A DNA stretch of 43,673 bases, taken from assembly GCA_032718475.1 (NCBI GenBank), contig JAUCBJ010008531.1:1-43673 (forward strand). The letters run 5' to 3'. The DNA is from Nemertoderma westbladi (Eukaryota > Xenacoelomorpha > Nemertodermatida > Nemertodermatidae). How positions within the stretch are numbered: the first letter of the stretch is position 1; every line of letters begins with the position of its first letter. The notes beneath the pieces were generated by a model that ran no database searches, was not told the origin of the DNA, and was given only the letters and a program-made list of their open reading frames with translations. The translations under genes were made by a program, and so were the position numbers. Shown in pieces: positions 1 to 11,969 of this stretch.

Positions 1-20
1 ATACCGGTTACTACGGTATT

Positions 21-151
21 TTGCAACCTTATTGCCTACTGCAATAAGATTATAACTGTTACTGTTCGACAGAACAGTATTAAACTGTATTTAATGCCTA
101 CACTTGCAACCTTATTGCCTACTGCAATAAGATTATAACTGTTACTGTTCG
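21..151. repeat. Direct repeat, two 48-nt copies
   Basis: A 48-nt segment starting ttgcaaccttattgcc at 21-68 recurs without visible change at 104-151, 83 nt further on. The intervening 35 nt are unrelated. It looks like a local tandem duplication; I recognise no coding content. Confidence 0.85.
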
Positions 152-1713
152 CGCTTTTGAAGACCTTTAGCAGTTTAACCTGCCAAAATTTATATGTCTT
201 TTAGTTAATTAACACACCTTTAGCATACGACAATATTTTATGCTAATAAACAAAACATTAGCCGAAGCCAGCCCATGCGCGATCATTCACCCGATGGATC
301 TACACCCGGGAGGCTGAATTCGGATGCTTAGATTTTATTATTGCAGTGTAAGGTTGCAGTGTAAGCCTACTGTATTATTCGATTGATCGCTAATATGTAA
401 TTTCTGACAGATATTATTAACTTTCGGGAAATATTAACAGTTCCTTTAGGACGTGGCGCTCTATCTATTTAAACAGAGCTAGGACTTATACTAAACGCAA
501 CGATAAGGCTTATGATTAAAGTATAAGTCGCATTCTTTAGGAAATGCTTTGTTACCAGTCACATCACACTCACAATCATGCACACTATTCTGCCGACCGT
601 CAGTATATTTGATCACACATAAAGAGAACAGCAATTGACTCAGGTAGTGTCTACTAAATAACATTAGATTCAATACACACCACATTGATATAAATCGCAA
701 TTGTTATATATAGCCCGCCTCTCTAACCTGTAGTGTATCAAGAAAATTGGGAATTTTGGGTGATTTATCCGTATTCTCCAAAGAGCAATATTTCCATCAA
801 CAAATAGATACAATTAATAACTGACGGTAAATAGCAGTACAAACAAGATGATTAGTGCAGTTAAATTAAGTGAGGTAACACCGCCGGTAACAGTTATACT
901 TTCTATAATCTAAGCAGTTTTACTAGAGTTCTTAGAGCCGGTGTTTCTGGCTTAGACAGCAATAACAACAAAGTATCAAGTAAAAACAGTAAGACTGAAC
1001 ACTCTCCTTATGATCGGCCGAAAAGCTACACGTCGACAGGAAAAATCGCTCTGATTGGCTCAAGCCAAACAAAGAACCATGCATCCAATGGCTGTTTCCA
1101 TGTCAGCAACCAGCTGTTAGATGTCGTAATATGAATCATCACGGCTAAGCTGTGAAAGGTATTTGGTGCATTGCAGGTTTTTTGCCTTACCATGTCCGCT
1201 AAAACACGTATATAGCAGAATGACTTTTATGTCCGTTAAAACACCTGTAACGGTACCTTGCGGGCGAGGGGAATATATATACAGTTAGAGAACCTTTTTA
1301 GAGTATTCCAGCGCCTGGGGGGAAACTGGATTGCGAAGCAAAGGGGCCAGTTATATCCCACAGAAGCTTTTACAAGATCTGACATCATACTACGGAGCCA
1401 CTGGAATAATTCCAACAAATTACGAGATGTGCTTTGTGATGCTTAAAAAAATACCTGGAAAAAACACTGATGATTATTAATCTGCGGTACCTCTCTCTGT
1501 TTCCAAAATGTTTGTGATTTTATTACTAATTACAGTAGCAGAGGGGTGTTGACACCATACTCAGTGGGGGTAACTGAAATAGTACAAAAGGTGGGTTTTA
1601 TTAGAACATATCCAAACACCAAAACTTTTCACAATTAATGTTCATGAAAAAGTAATTATCTTTTTGTCACCAATTTTAATTGATCAAAATTCAATTTTTC
1701 TGTCCGAGTATGT
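152..1713. other. No gene seen
   Basis: AT-rich sequence with only short open frames on either strand, none resembling a known family or bounded by convincing splice sites. Further exons of the minus-strand gene that starts at 3583 could lie here, but I could not identify one. Confidence 0.45.
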
Positions 1714-1975
1714 TGAGTTTTGCACGAGTTGCGAGTTGGCAGGTTTTTAACACGATCGATACGAGTGCTAAATGATATCATGTGTCATACATGATGAGTT
1801 TTGCACGAGTTGGCAGGTTTTTAACACGATCGATACGAGTGCTAAATGATATCATGTGTCATACATGATGAGTTTTGCACGAGTTGGCAGGTTTTTAACA
1901 CGATCGATATCGTGCTTCATGATATCATGTATGATGCATATCATGTATGATATACATGATGAGTGCTAAATGCCA
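1714..1975. repeat. Tandem repeat, about 74 bp x 3
   Basis: Copies begin with tgagttttgcacgag at 1714, 1795 and 1869. The second and third starts are 74 bp apart. The first copy is 7 bp longer because gcgagtt is duplicated inside it. The third copy diverges into alternating atcatgtatgat-type palindromes, with catgtat and atacatg as inverted arms, before a partial restart (gagtgctaaatg) near 1960. No protein is encoded. Confidence 0.85.
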
Positions 1976-2356
1976 TCGAGGGCTGAATATCTGAATTTCG
2001 GTTACCTGAAATTAGTTGAAGAGAGATAATAAATTTGCGCAAAAGCACACTGTACGTACACACTACTTCTTGAATTGTTTCCTACAAAAATTAGTGAAAA
2101 AAAGTCAATAACTTTTGTACTCATATATGGCATTAACAATATCTAATAATTCAAAAAATTATGAATCGCAATATATGTATTTTTTATGAATAAACGGTAA
2201 GGATTTTTTTAAATTAGCGTAGTAAATGGATGATCATATTACGGCATATAATTACGCATTATGTTACAGTAATTACCACAGTTGATAAGTAAAATACCAG
2301 AATAAGAAAGTTAAGTACTTCAGATACAGATCAACAACATTAAAACTATTTCTAAC
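1976..2356. other. No gene seen; intron or flank
   Basis: AT-rich sequence downstream of the donor of the exon at 2357-2502. If that gene is real, this is the beginning of its second intron. No further exon was recognised. Confidence 0.4.
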
Positions 2357-2502
2357 CTAAATGAATCTTTAGTTTTGGGTGTCCGAGGCGTCACTGGTTT
2401 GTCCATATTAACGTGTCCAGGAGACGGACCAACCAGAGCTAAGTTCCTGCGGAACATTCCAGAACGAATAGGCAGAGCGAAATCTTCTTCAGGAAAATCC
2501 AC
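2357..2502 (-). CDS. Putative coding exon 2 of unrecognised gene
   Basis: This 146-nt segment is preceded on the minus strand by an acceptor (aaactag, AG at 2504-2503) and followed by a possible donor (TTTAG then GTTAGA, GT at 2356-2355). It is open in the phase left by the upstream exon at 3449-3583. The 48-codon translation begins VDFPEEDFALPI and ends with a proline-directed cluster (PVTPRTPKTKDSF). It also holds GPSPGH, so there are several SP/TP sites of the kind phosphorylated by cyclin-dependent or MAP kinases. The exon ends in phase 2, so the gene must continue leftwards. I recognise no domain. Polypyrimidine support at the acceptor is weak, and the exon could still be a chance open frame. 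Confidence 0.5.
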
Positions 2503-3448
2503 CTAGTTTAATTATCACAAGTTGTCAAATATGAATAATAAATGACTTATAGAAAGTTGGTAATAATAAACATTGCTGTCGCCTGCTGACCTTTCTGGAA
2601 TTTCACTCGACGTCCACTCACTCAATAGGCTGATGTATAGGACAACACTGATGGGACGTGTGAGCCTAAAAGGATTCCAAATCTTAAATATCACTTTAAA
2701 CTAGTCTCAATATATTTCACCTTATCATAGTCTCTATATATTTTACTTTACCATAATAGTCTCTATATATTTCACCTTACCATAGTCACTATGTTACCTA
2801 TCTGTCACCTTGATAGCGGATCCATACCGCTGCACGCGTGGGGAAGGGGGGGGGGTGATTTACTAATCACCCAAATATCCAATATGGTATAATATGATAT
2901 TGCATACCGAGGAATATGAGGTGATGCAAGGGCTGAGGGAAAATGGGGTGACAGAAGGGGAGGGGGGGGGGGAAACCAACCAATGGGGGGTGGGGGGGGG
3001 GGGGGTATAACGTGTATCTATGTAGGTAGGGCTGTGTAATAAGTTTCCCCACAGTTTCCATATATCTGTTGCTCAATATTAATTATGTTCAGTTGGCTAT
3101 TAACTACTGTGGATGTCGGACGGTTTTCAACCGTCGCCCGTAGTACTTATTGATTGTGCTGTAATCCGTCTACCGGTACTTATATACATATCAGCTATTA
3201 TTAAGAACGATAAACCAATAACTCTTATATTTCACCGGGCTACGGCCTTTCAACCTTGACAGCGGCGACGCGTAAGAAATACGACAAATATTCACCCGGT
3301 CGGGATCCCGCGCCAACTCGGATCCCGTCACACACCTTACCATAGTCTCTATATATTTTACTTTACCATAGTGAGTCTCTATATATTTCACCTTACCATA
3401 GTCTCTATATATTTCAGTTTACAATATTCTCTATTTATTTTACTTTAC
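2503..3448 (-). other. Intron 1 of unrecognised gene, repeat-filled
   Basis: A 946-nt interval between the GTAAAG donor at 3448 and the acceptor at 2503. It holds two blocks of a short repeat of about 24-27 bp built on tctctatatatttcacctta (roughly 2700-2800 and 3335-3440). They flank a G-rich segment with runs of 10, 11, 6 and 14 G between 2846 and 3005. The plus strand there has the spacing expected for G-quadruplexes, while the gene is on the minus strand, so the transcript would be C-rich. Confidence 0.5.
2846..3005 (+). repeat. G-run cluster (possible G-quadruplex)
   Basis: G runs at 2846-2855, 2962-2972, 2985-2990 and 2992-3005 lie within 160 nt. The last three are separated by loops of 12 nt and 1 nt. 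This is a direct sequence observation; folding is inferred. Confidence 0.7.
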
Positions 3449-3583
3449 CAGAGTTTCTTTTTCCATTAGTTTAACTCTTTCATGGTAATTCATCGTCATC
3501 TTTCTATCTTTCGTCATTGCTCTGGCCACAGCTTCGTCTATAGTTGATACAACGCTTCCAGAATTTGCACAAGTTTCCCCCAT
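3449..3583 (-). CDS. Putative first coding exon of unrecognised gene
   Basis: ATG at 3583-3581 opens 45 codons that end exactly at a GTAAAG donor (GT at 3448-3447). The start has a strong animal context (A at -3, G at +4). An in-frame TAA lies nine bases upstream, so translation cannot begin further 5' in this exon. The protein starts MGETCANSGSVVSTIDEAVA and continues with a charged stretch (MTKDRKMTMNYHERVKLMEK) that could be helical. There is no signal peptide. The exon leaves phase 0, matching the exon at 2357-2502. I do not recognise the family; a cytoplasmic or nuclear phosphoprotein is the most the sequence allows. The ORF is short and was found by reading the sequence directly. Confidence 0.6.
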
Positions 3584-4210
3584 TTTAAATTATAAAATCC
3601 AATGAAGATTTCAAGCAAAGATTCTAAACATATCGAATAGTTTATATTCCCTTAATTTATGTAATAAAGTATCCCATATATGAATAGAGTAAATTATTTA
3701 AAGAAAAGCTATTTAATTACGCACCATCTATCGATTTGTTATGTATAATAATAATACCTTTGTTACGTTTATCTGAACGTACATTCGTTGTGATTTTAAA
3801 TTGAAAATAATGAATTACCTACAAAAAATTAAGATTAACTAGATTAGACTAGGGCAGGTAGGTGTTAATTAAAATTATACGGAATATTTCAAATTTGGTT
3901 AATGGAAATATTTTAGGAAATTAGAACGAAAAGTATAAACGCTTAGAAACTAAAATTTTGGCAAAGACATCATATTTCGAACATAATAAATAAACAGAGG
4001 GACTAGGCAACTTAATTGCCAAATGGTCTCCAATGCCAAACAAAGTTCCAGCAGTAGTGGAGCTTATTTTAATGTCACCTTTATTTATTCCAACGCCTAT
4101 CGGCCTATGCACATTGCACACGCATTACGGGATTACGAGCGGCCTTACGTCATGTAGGTATGCAATCTATGTAGGTATGGGTATGCAATCTAGGCAATCT
4201 GAAATTTAAA
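3584..4210. other. Upstream flank of unrecognised gene
   Basis: AT-rich sequence that should contain the 5' UTR and promoter of the minus-strand gene starting at 3583. I see no clear TATA box or initiator. Near 4150-4200 the phrase tatgtaggtatg-gcaatct is duplicated over about 40 bp. Confidence 0.4.
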
Positions 4211-5589
4211 TGACCCACCATAACTTACAGTGGGCACGGTAACTCCTACACAGACGTTATTACTGACAGGACCTACCATAAATTACCATGGACACTGTAA
4301 CTCCTACATAGACGTTATTACTGACAGAACCTACCATAATTTACCGTGGATACGGTAACTCCTACACAGACGTTATTACTGACAGGTCCTACCATAACTT
4401 ACCGTGGACACGGGAACTCCTACATAGACGTTATTACTGACAGAACCTACCATAATTTACAGTGGACACGGTAACTCCTACACAGACGTTATTACTGATA
4501 GGACCTACCATAACTTACCGTGGACACGGGAACTCCTACATAGACGTTATTACTGACAGAACCTACCATAATTTACAGTGGACACGGTAACTCCTACACA
4601 GACGTTATTACTGACAGGACCTACCATAACTTACCGTGGACACGGCAACTCCTACATAGACGTTATTACTGACAGAACCTACCATAATTTACAGTGGACA
4701 CGGTAACTCCTACACAGACGTTATTACTGACAGGACCTACCATAACTTACCGTGGACACGGCAACTCCTACACAGACGTTATTACTGACAGGACCTACCA
4801 TAACTTACCGTGGACACGGCAACTCCTACATAGACGTTATTACTGACAGAACCTACCATAATTTACAGTGGACACGGTAACTCCTACACAGACGTTATTA
4901 CTGACAGGACCTACCATAACTTACAGTGGGCACGGTATCTCCTACACAGACGTTATTACTGACAGGACCTACTGTACCATAACTTACCATGGACACGGTA
5001 ACTCATACATAGACGTTATTACTGACAGGACCTACCATAACTTACCGTGGACACGGTAACTCCTACACAGACGTTATTACTGACAGAAACTACAGTACCA
5101 TAACTTACCGTGGACACGGTAACTCCTACATAGACGTTATTACTGACAGGACCTACCATAATTTACCGTGGACACGGTAACTCCTACACAGACGTTATTA
5201 CTGAGAGGACCTACCATAACTTACCGTGGACACGGTAACTCTTACACAGACGTTATTACTGACAGGACCTACCATAACTTACTGTGGACACGGTAACTCC
5301 TACATAGACGTTATTACTGACAGGACCTACCATAACTTACTGTGGACACGGTAACTCCTACATAGACGTTATTACTGACAGGACCTACCATAACTTACCG
5401 TGGACACGGTAACTCCTACATAGACGTTATTACTGACAGGACCTACCATAATTTACCGTGGACATGGTAACTCCTACACAGACATACGTTATTACTGAAA
5501 GGACCTACCATAACTTACCGTGGACACGGTAACTCCTACACAGACGCTATTACTGATAGACGTGATTACTGACTACCATAACTCTTCGT
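4211..5589. repeat. 58-bp satellite array, about 24 copies
   Basis: A unit containing gacgttattactgac, cctaccataa and cacggtaactcctac repeats every 58 bp (for example gacgttatt at 4253 and 4311). Some copies carry a few extra bases, such as actgtaccat near 4970. From about 4320 to 4860, two variants alternate. One has agaacc...aatttacag...cacagacg and the other has aggacc...aacttaccg...catagacg, giving a 116-bp higher-order unit. After 4860 the alternation breaks down. The period is not a multiple of three and the short frames through it carry no recognisable domain, so this is non-coding satellite DNA. Confidence 0.95.
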
Positions 5590-6594
5590 GGCTACAAATT
5601 TATCCCCCAAGCAAACCAACTAGGATACTGCATACGTAATATAGCTTCAGTAGCAGCCACCTTTCACATGAACAACTGGACAGTGCGATGGCTGAACATA
5701 CGGACACGGACACTGAGTTATATGTGGAATGCGATCGCAATACCAATACTGACTTACGGAATGAAGTTCATCATTGGGTCCTTGTCTCAGACCGAGATTT
5801 CACAGCTTGATATTTTCTATCGCAAGACACTGCGAGGCATTCTTCACTTAGGAACATATGCGAGCAACCCAATAGTATATAACCTGCTCAGCTGCCGCCC
5901 CACTACCATTTCCGTAATCGGTACAATCATAAGAAGCACAAAATGTCCTAATATTATTCTTCAACCTATCTTGCGAACCGCATGGCCACCAACTTAGCTA
6001 CTGGACATTCCTATGCCGTCCTTGCCAGCTCCTACTCCAAATGCAGTGTTCAAGTCGCCAGGCCTGACATCTCTTCCATACTAACCTATACTTACAGCAA
6101 ACATGCACTTCTTTCGAGACTAGATGGATGATCATTGATGATTGCAGAATGTACCAAAAGGGATTTCATCGATAGCTGCTACAGTTCTACGCATTCTTCC
6201 TTCACGGCTAAACACGTTCGAATCCTACAATATTTTAACATATAAGATAAATTGCATTTAATGTTGCTCCAACCTTCCCCAATATTAAGTTACATTGGAA
6301 AGTGTACCCCTCTAATTGTGAACTTATGTCAAGTCGATTGGTGTTGGGGTGTCACACACTTACTCTCACCCATAGTTTCACTTACAGTTTTTTGCGATAT
6401 TTATCGGGGCACTACAATCCGTAGCACAACGTTCTACCACTTACTTACAAAACTTTACTACAAAACAAAACTTACTTTATTTATTCTTGATTATCATGAT
6501 CATTCGATGATGTTTTATTTGATGCTCGTTTTTGTGCCAATATTGACTAATATCATTTTAAGTGATTAAATATACCAATGAATGAATGAATGTA
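5590..6594 (+). mobile_element. Non-LTR retrotransposon 3' fragment (LINE)
   Basis: A plus-strand frame open from just after the satellite to 5997 encodes a reverse-transcriptase thumb/C-terminal segment: AIPILTYG followed by a stretch of the form Q-x-x-I-S-Q-L-D-x-F-Y-R-K-T-L-R. This is the usual arrangement in CR1/L2-like elements after the catalytic domain. The frame decays after 5997. The sequence ends near 6594 in a short (aatg)n tail, as 3' ends of L2/CR1-type elements commonly do. The catalytic FADD/YADD box is absent, so the copy is 5' truncated and inactive. Clade assignment is tentative. Confidence 0.65.
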
Positions 6595-8262
6595 TGCTGG
6601 GCGTGGTAGGTAGGCCTACTTTAGATCCCGCGGGACTACAGATGTCCCAGAATTTAGTATAGTTACCAGTAGTCCTACTCTAGACTGCCCACGTATTGGG
6701 TAAGTGGTACTGTAGGTTTTCTTAGTCAGGTCCTACAACCTCTAATTAATTGTCATGTATCCCTAACCCGACGTCATAATCTATAAAAAAATTTAAGAGG
6801 AAATTGTTTCCATTATTGCCCAATTTAAATTCGTGTTTGGAACGTAACTCCTTAATCTGCAAAAGCTGTCTGCTGGAATCTAATGTCTCGCTTTTTTATG
6901 AGGCGGGATCTAGGTTTAACCATCCGAGAACGACCTGGTATACCCGCATTTATGGAACAACAATGCGACCCTATACAATATAATTGGATTGTTTCAACAA
7001 AATACAACCCACTTTCTTATATATTAAGAATGATGAATATGTTCGTTATGTGTGTTCTAATACAGTATTAATAATCATATAAAAAAAGTAACACCAATGA
7101 CGCTTAAATCAACTCAATAAATAGTAGTGTATTGTTAACATAGAAACTCCAACATGCAACCTAATGCCATTGTTGTAAATTGCACATAAGAATGAAAAGA
7201 ACAACACCCGTCACCGTCACTAGGACTACCACTACTTAATTACTAGCAAACTTACGAACCGTAACCGCAATAATAACACAAAATAATCACACAAATACTG
7301 TAAAGATCGGTAATAAAGTGTAATAGGCCTACATGGGTATGCACTAGGGCGGTGCCTTTTTTACTTTTTTTTAGATTTCATTGTTTTACCGGTGCGCAAA
7401 AGTTGTCAAATGGTAAAAAATTAAGGCAACAAAATTTCTATAAATTTCGTCTATATCTTCACGGATCCCAAGGGGGTTGAAATTTTGAGCCATCGTGATG
7501 CACCACATTGAAATTTATAACAATATTACACATTGATGAAAGATCAATGACCCGAGAAAACATTTCCTGCATGCATCAAATGAGTCCAAACTTAGATAGA
7601 TACCAAAATTTTAATTTTGGGATCAAGGGTAATAGTGCCACAGGCACATGGCCAGAACCTACTCTTTGACGCAAATGACGATTATTCTCAATTTTCGCGA
7701 TGGACAACTATTATTTATTCTACTGCATTAATATTATGCTCATTAGAAAAGCAATGACCGATTTAGTTGGGGTGGACACCGTCAAAACAAGTGTAGAGCG
7801 AATAGTTCTTGAGATATCGCAGAAAATGTGAAATGTTTAACTGAAAATGGTCTGGATCCATTTTAGACGAAAAAGGCACAAAAAAAGGCTTTTTTGGGCC
7901 TTTTTGATGAAAAAGGGCTCCAGGGCATTTCCAGCCAAATTTTGTCAGAAGAATTATGGACAAGGTTATTCTGAACAAGTCTACCAAATTTCATTTCAGT
8001 TAAAATTAGCGGAGAAATAGCCTTTGTCATGAAAAAACGTCATTCTGAGATAAAGGTGTTTAAAGTTTAAGGAACAATTCAAACCTTCCTGCTATTTTAA
8101 ATAATACCAATTTTTCAGACTAGCTATTACGTTTTGGCTACTAACTTGAGTTTGGAAAAAGATATGAGAAAACTGCTTGCAGATTTGAAATCTCCATTAA
8201 ATTCGGCACATGATTTATCCAATCATGATCAAAGTTTTTCAGACAATTTTCAAAATATGGGT
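6595..8262. other. No gene seen
   Basis: Intergenic sequence with short open frames only. Around 7850-8060 there is a T/A-homopolymer-rich passage (aaaggcacaaaaaaaggctt and similar) that reads like an old dispersed repeat, but no terminus or coding remnant was found. Confidence 0.45.
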
Positions 8263-8281
8263 GGGGGGGGGGGGGGGGGGG
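8263..8281 (+). repeat. Poly-G tract, 19 nt
   Basis: An uninterrupted run of 19 G lies in an otherwise AT-rich stretch. Confidence 0.95.
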
Positions 8282-8834
8282 TAGCAAGACACACGGCATG
8301 CAGCATGCATCAAACTCTAGCGTACAGAGTAAAACTTACAAAACAAAACTACTTTTGTAATAAATGAATCATGAATTGTAATACCCCAGTAAATAAAATG
8401 ATTGAGATCATTGTCAAAAAAATTAGGGATAATTATTTATTATTTTATAGGGAGTCTCGGCTTGCTTGGCAAATTGTACATCTTATTAAAAAAAATTAAG
8501 TTATTCTCCATATATCAAATTAGTTATATTTAATATATTTAATTTACAATCAAAGCGGAATAAATTTATTATATAAGAGTTATTTCAGTTTAGTTATATT
8601 ATTTTATATATTTTAGTTATTTTAGATCACATTGATAAAATCTTGTTGAAATGCGGATTTATTTTAGTTTATTTTTTAATATTATGTCATTAAGTATTAA
8701 TTTAATATAATAATATCAATAATAATAATAAAAATAATTATATCAATAATAATAATAAAACTAATTATATCAATATGTATTATATCTTAAGTACTTTTTT
8801 ATTTTGTTAATTCTTATTATTTATGAATATACAA
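8282..8834. other. AT-rich intergenic DNA
   Basis: Very AT-rich, with low-complexity taataataat and a duplicated aaaataattatatcaataat motif near 8730-8770. No gene is seen. It is the 3' flank of the channel gene. Confidence 0.5.
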
Positions 8835-8840
8835 TTTATT
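8835..8840 (-). promoter_or_regulatory. Candidate polyadenylation signal of the channel gene
   Basis: AATAAA on the minus strand, about 130 nt beyond the stop codon at 8971. This is a plausible distance, but the surrounding DNA is AT-rich and such hexamers arise by chance. Confidence 0.45.
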
Positions 8841-8970
8841 ATTTAGGGTCTTTAAAATTTTTGTGTATCTAGCTTATTACTTATATTCTAAGTCATCAAT
8901 ATATAATAAAAATATATAAATGATAGATTATATTGATGAATATAAAGTAAACCAGCCAACCCTCAAAGTC

Positions 8971-11484
8971 TCATCCATCATGATCGCCGGCATTGGGATC
9001 TATTTTTAGACTTTTACTCTTCCTGCATAATTTAGCTACTATTTTAGGAACAATATTCGCCCGAAATAGTAGAATCCAGAGTAACTCAAAGAATTCAAAT
9101 AGTGTAAGCAGACTCATTCCGATCCAAAGGCCTAAAGCGCCCCCAATGTTGCTAAGTAGATCCTGCCACAAGTACTTCGGGGACTCCGTTATCGTATCAA
9201 CATCCATTGTCTTTATTGCAACCTCTAGACTTGCCACATTATTTCTAAGCGATTTTAAAATGTTCTCCTGAAATAATTTGATGTCTGATTTGGATTTAAA
9301 GTTCGCTATGCATTCGTCATAAAGATATTGATCTTTAAACGTATTACGACATGCTTTCTTTGTTTCATCAATAAGCCATTTTGTTAAACCATCATTTTTT
9401 TCGCTTAAAAGTTTTATCATGACGTGTGCGAAATATTTTTGTGCTGGCCATAATGATTGGCTAGTATCAATATCATAATGGGTTTGATTACATGATCGCA
9501 GACATTGGTGGCATGTGTAGTTGTCAGCCGAAGCGATAAACATTTCTCTTATACGTTTTGGACAGTCCATATTATTTATTGAAAATTCAGTTTTCACGAA
9601 ACTGCAGACAGGATGTCCATTTATGAAGTAATCGTCAACACACCCACACTCTTCCAACATCTTCTTTTGCACACAATATTGCCTACATAAGTGAGATGAA
9701 TAACCATATTTCATGTTATTATATTTAGTGTACTCGTGAAGGACTTTAATGATATTTGTTTTATCTAAGCACTGAATGTATGGTGGTGGTTCTAGTACAG
9801 TGATGGTTTTCGTTATAGACATATGGGTATGTCTTCCAGGTAGAATAGTAATACCATCAGAAAATGGGTTAGGATGTTGCGAAGGTGAGTGGACTGACAC
9901 TCGAATACCTGTAGTATGTGACATTAACCCTATATATTCACTGGGTTCCACATTCAAGGTCAGCTTCAATCTTTGTTCAAGGTATTTTGTTTCGTGTGGA
10001 TTGGTTCTAGGGCTATCTTCTGATCTGGCATTGAAGGTGAAACAGTTGCCATAATTCTTGTCTTGGAATGTTTGGAAGTCATGGCATGGTTTATCGTCAA
10101 AGCTGCAATGCAAAACCATGTCCTTAAATTGATGGCCCATTTCTTTAATCTGAAAGGCAAACATTAAAAGTTATGTTGATATGTTTCCTATCCACGGCAT
10201 TTATGTAAGATAATGAATATTTTTTCAATATCTCTATGAAATACATTATGTAAAACAATATGGTATCCATATTGGTAAATTTAATGATTTGTGGATGGAA
10301 TTTGATAGTTGTGTCGAAATATCAATGGCATATGCAGTTATGGGAAATCCAAATAACACTGTAAGTGAACGTCAGTTATTGAATAGCAGTACCGGTACCG
10401 ATGGTGGTAGAAATTAGTATTATTCAAGTATTAATTAATATCAGTATTATTACTATTGTACTTCTATTTATTCTACATGTTCTAGAACTACTCGGATTAG
10501 TTTAGTTACTAATGCTTGTGGCTAATGCCATGCATTATCAAATCTGGGCCAGTAGTAGACTAAAGTAAATGTTACTGTGGACTTTGGAACCTTTGACCTC
10601 TTATGTTTTCACCTTACCTGAAATCCTGGCATCATTACAATATTTGACACATCACTAAAATCAAATATTTTTGAATTTAGCCATGCATCAAGGAATATTC
10701 TCGAACTAACATCAGTTGCAGTACAGTCAGATTCATCTGCCCTGTTACCACAGTCATCATGTGTATCACATTTTTGTCCAACCGGGTAGCAAATATCTGT
10801 GTCTGGTAAGTTGCATGGCAGCAAATCAACCATACCTGTTTGCACATCCATAAACGATACATCACCACCATTTGCTTTCAGGTTTTGAAGAAAGGTATTG
10901 CCAATTAGCTCCTTGGTAGAACATTTGAATAAACAACCACGTTCATCTGCATTTGTGGTGCAGTCACCAAGCCCATTACAGACAGAAGAAGGATCCTTAC
11001 ATTCCCCTGTTCCATCGGCACAATCAAATTTATCTCCCATACAAGGTGCGTGAGAATCCACATTCATGTTTTCATTATCCAATTCATAAAGAAAAAGTGA
11101 AAATGCTAGCTGATCCACGTTAAGAAGATCTCCATATGGCCGGATGCTTTCTGATATTTCCGCTGATTGTTTCAATGATGTCATTTTGATATTATTTTCA
11201 TTGCAGATTGTTACTCCTGGAAATTCAATTGAAGTTGATGTCTCAGTTTTTGTGGAGAGAGTTGTCGGTAACTGACTGTAATCCATAAGCAACAAGCCGA
11301 CTTGGTACAAATAACCACTAAATCCCCCCATAAGTAGAAACATCCAGACAACACCCCACACCCGATTAGGGGAGTTGATAATTCTAGGAGCGCCATGAAG
11401 AGTGACTCCTTCTATGAATTGTCGGCAAATGTATGCTACTGAGAGTTTTGAATTGTTTTCTGTCATTCTTATCGTTTTCTGCAT
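8971..11484 (-). CDS. DEG/ENaC-family sodium channel subunit with two LDLa modules
   Basis: A complete two-exon gene: coding exon 1 is 11484-10618 (289 codons) and exon 2 is 10149-8971 (392 codons plus stop), giving about 681 residues. DEG/ENaC subunits assemble as trimers in the plasma membrane and pass sodium when gated by protons, peptides or force. Visible in order: a cytosolic His-Gly motif (H30-G31) needed for gating in the family; TM1 at about 43-66; a post-TM1 FPGVTICN motif at 88-95; an LDL-receptor class A module with six Cys at 148-184; and a second, degenerate one with five Cys at 224-254. Next come the Cys-rich extracellular region (YGNCFTFN, CGCVDD, CHQCLRSC) and TM2 with the selectivity signature GMS at 633-635, followed by LLTLFEFFE. 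A short basic tail ends the protein. I chose ATG 11484; ATG 11465 is an alternative, and a non-coding or short coding upstream exon cannot be excluded. The LDLa insertion lies in the extracellular region after TM1 and is unusual relative to vertebrate ASIC/ENaC. The gating stimulus cannot be inferred. Confidence 0.93.
10150..10617 (-). other. Phase-0 intron of the channel gene
   Basis: The donor CAG|GTAAGG (GT at 10617-10616) and acceptor TTTGCCTTTCAG (AG at 10151-10150) are both near consensus, with a pyrimidine tract before the acceptor. Joining them gives ...PGFQ|IKEMGH in one frame. Length is 468 nt. Confidence 0.93.
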
Positions 11485-11969
11485 ATATATTCGCAAAGTT
11501 ATACAAAATAATATATTAAATATTAAACAGAATACTTGGGCTTCAAATTAAAATTTAAACGGATTATAAGATAAGTAAGTTAATCTAGAGAAAACTGCAA
11601 AAACTAATATATTTAAATCTATCTACTCTTACAAATATTAATCCAAGTAGGACTTACGATTTATAATTAGTATATTTATGTTAAATAATAATATTATAAA
11701 TACACCCCCAAGCGGGGTAAATCGGTACCGATTAAAACGTGTAAAAATATGGATTCTTTATAAAATTCATACATGATGTTCATTCATAAAATAGTATATA
11801 ATAAATATCTTAAAAGTTATATAAGGCAGATAGGGAGGGACATTGTGAGCAACTAAAGTCGTGGTATCTATCATTGGCGGGGTCGAAACAGAATCTGCAG
11901 ATGCATCCGGTTGTAGAGGGCTGGAAAGAATATTTATGTTACATGGAGCCGTAATCGATTGGGATGGAT
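11485..11969. other. 5' flank of the channel gene; no gene seen
   Basis: AT-rich upstream sequence of the minus-strand channel gene. No obvious TATA/initiator arrangement or CpG-rich segment is visible. Confidence 0.45.

Noticed and set aside
4211-5589. CRISPR-like array
   Set aside because: Units are contiguous 58-bp tandem copies without unique spacers, in an animal genome.
6210-6230. B-box-like gttcgaatcc
   Set aside because: No A-box or tRNA-like stems at the right distance upstream.
8993-10054. Plus-strand ORFs opposite the channel gene
   Set aside because: Antisense shadows of the DEG/ENaC exon.
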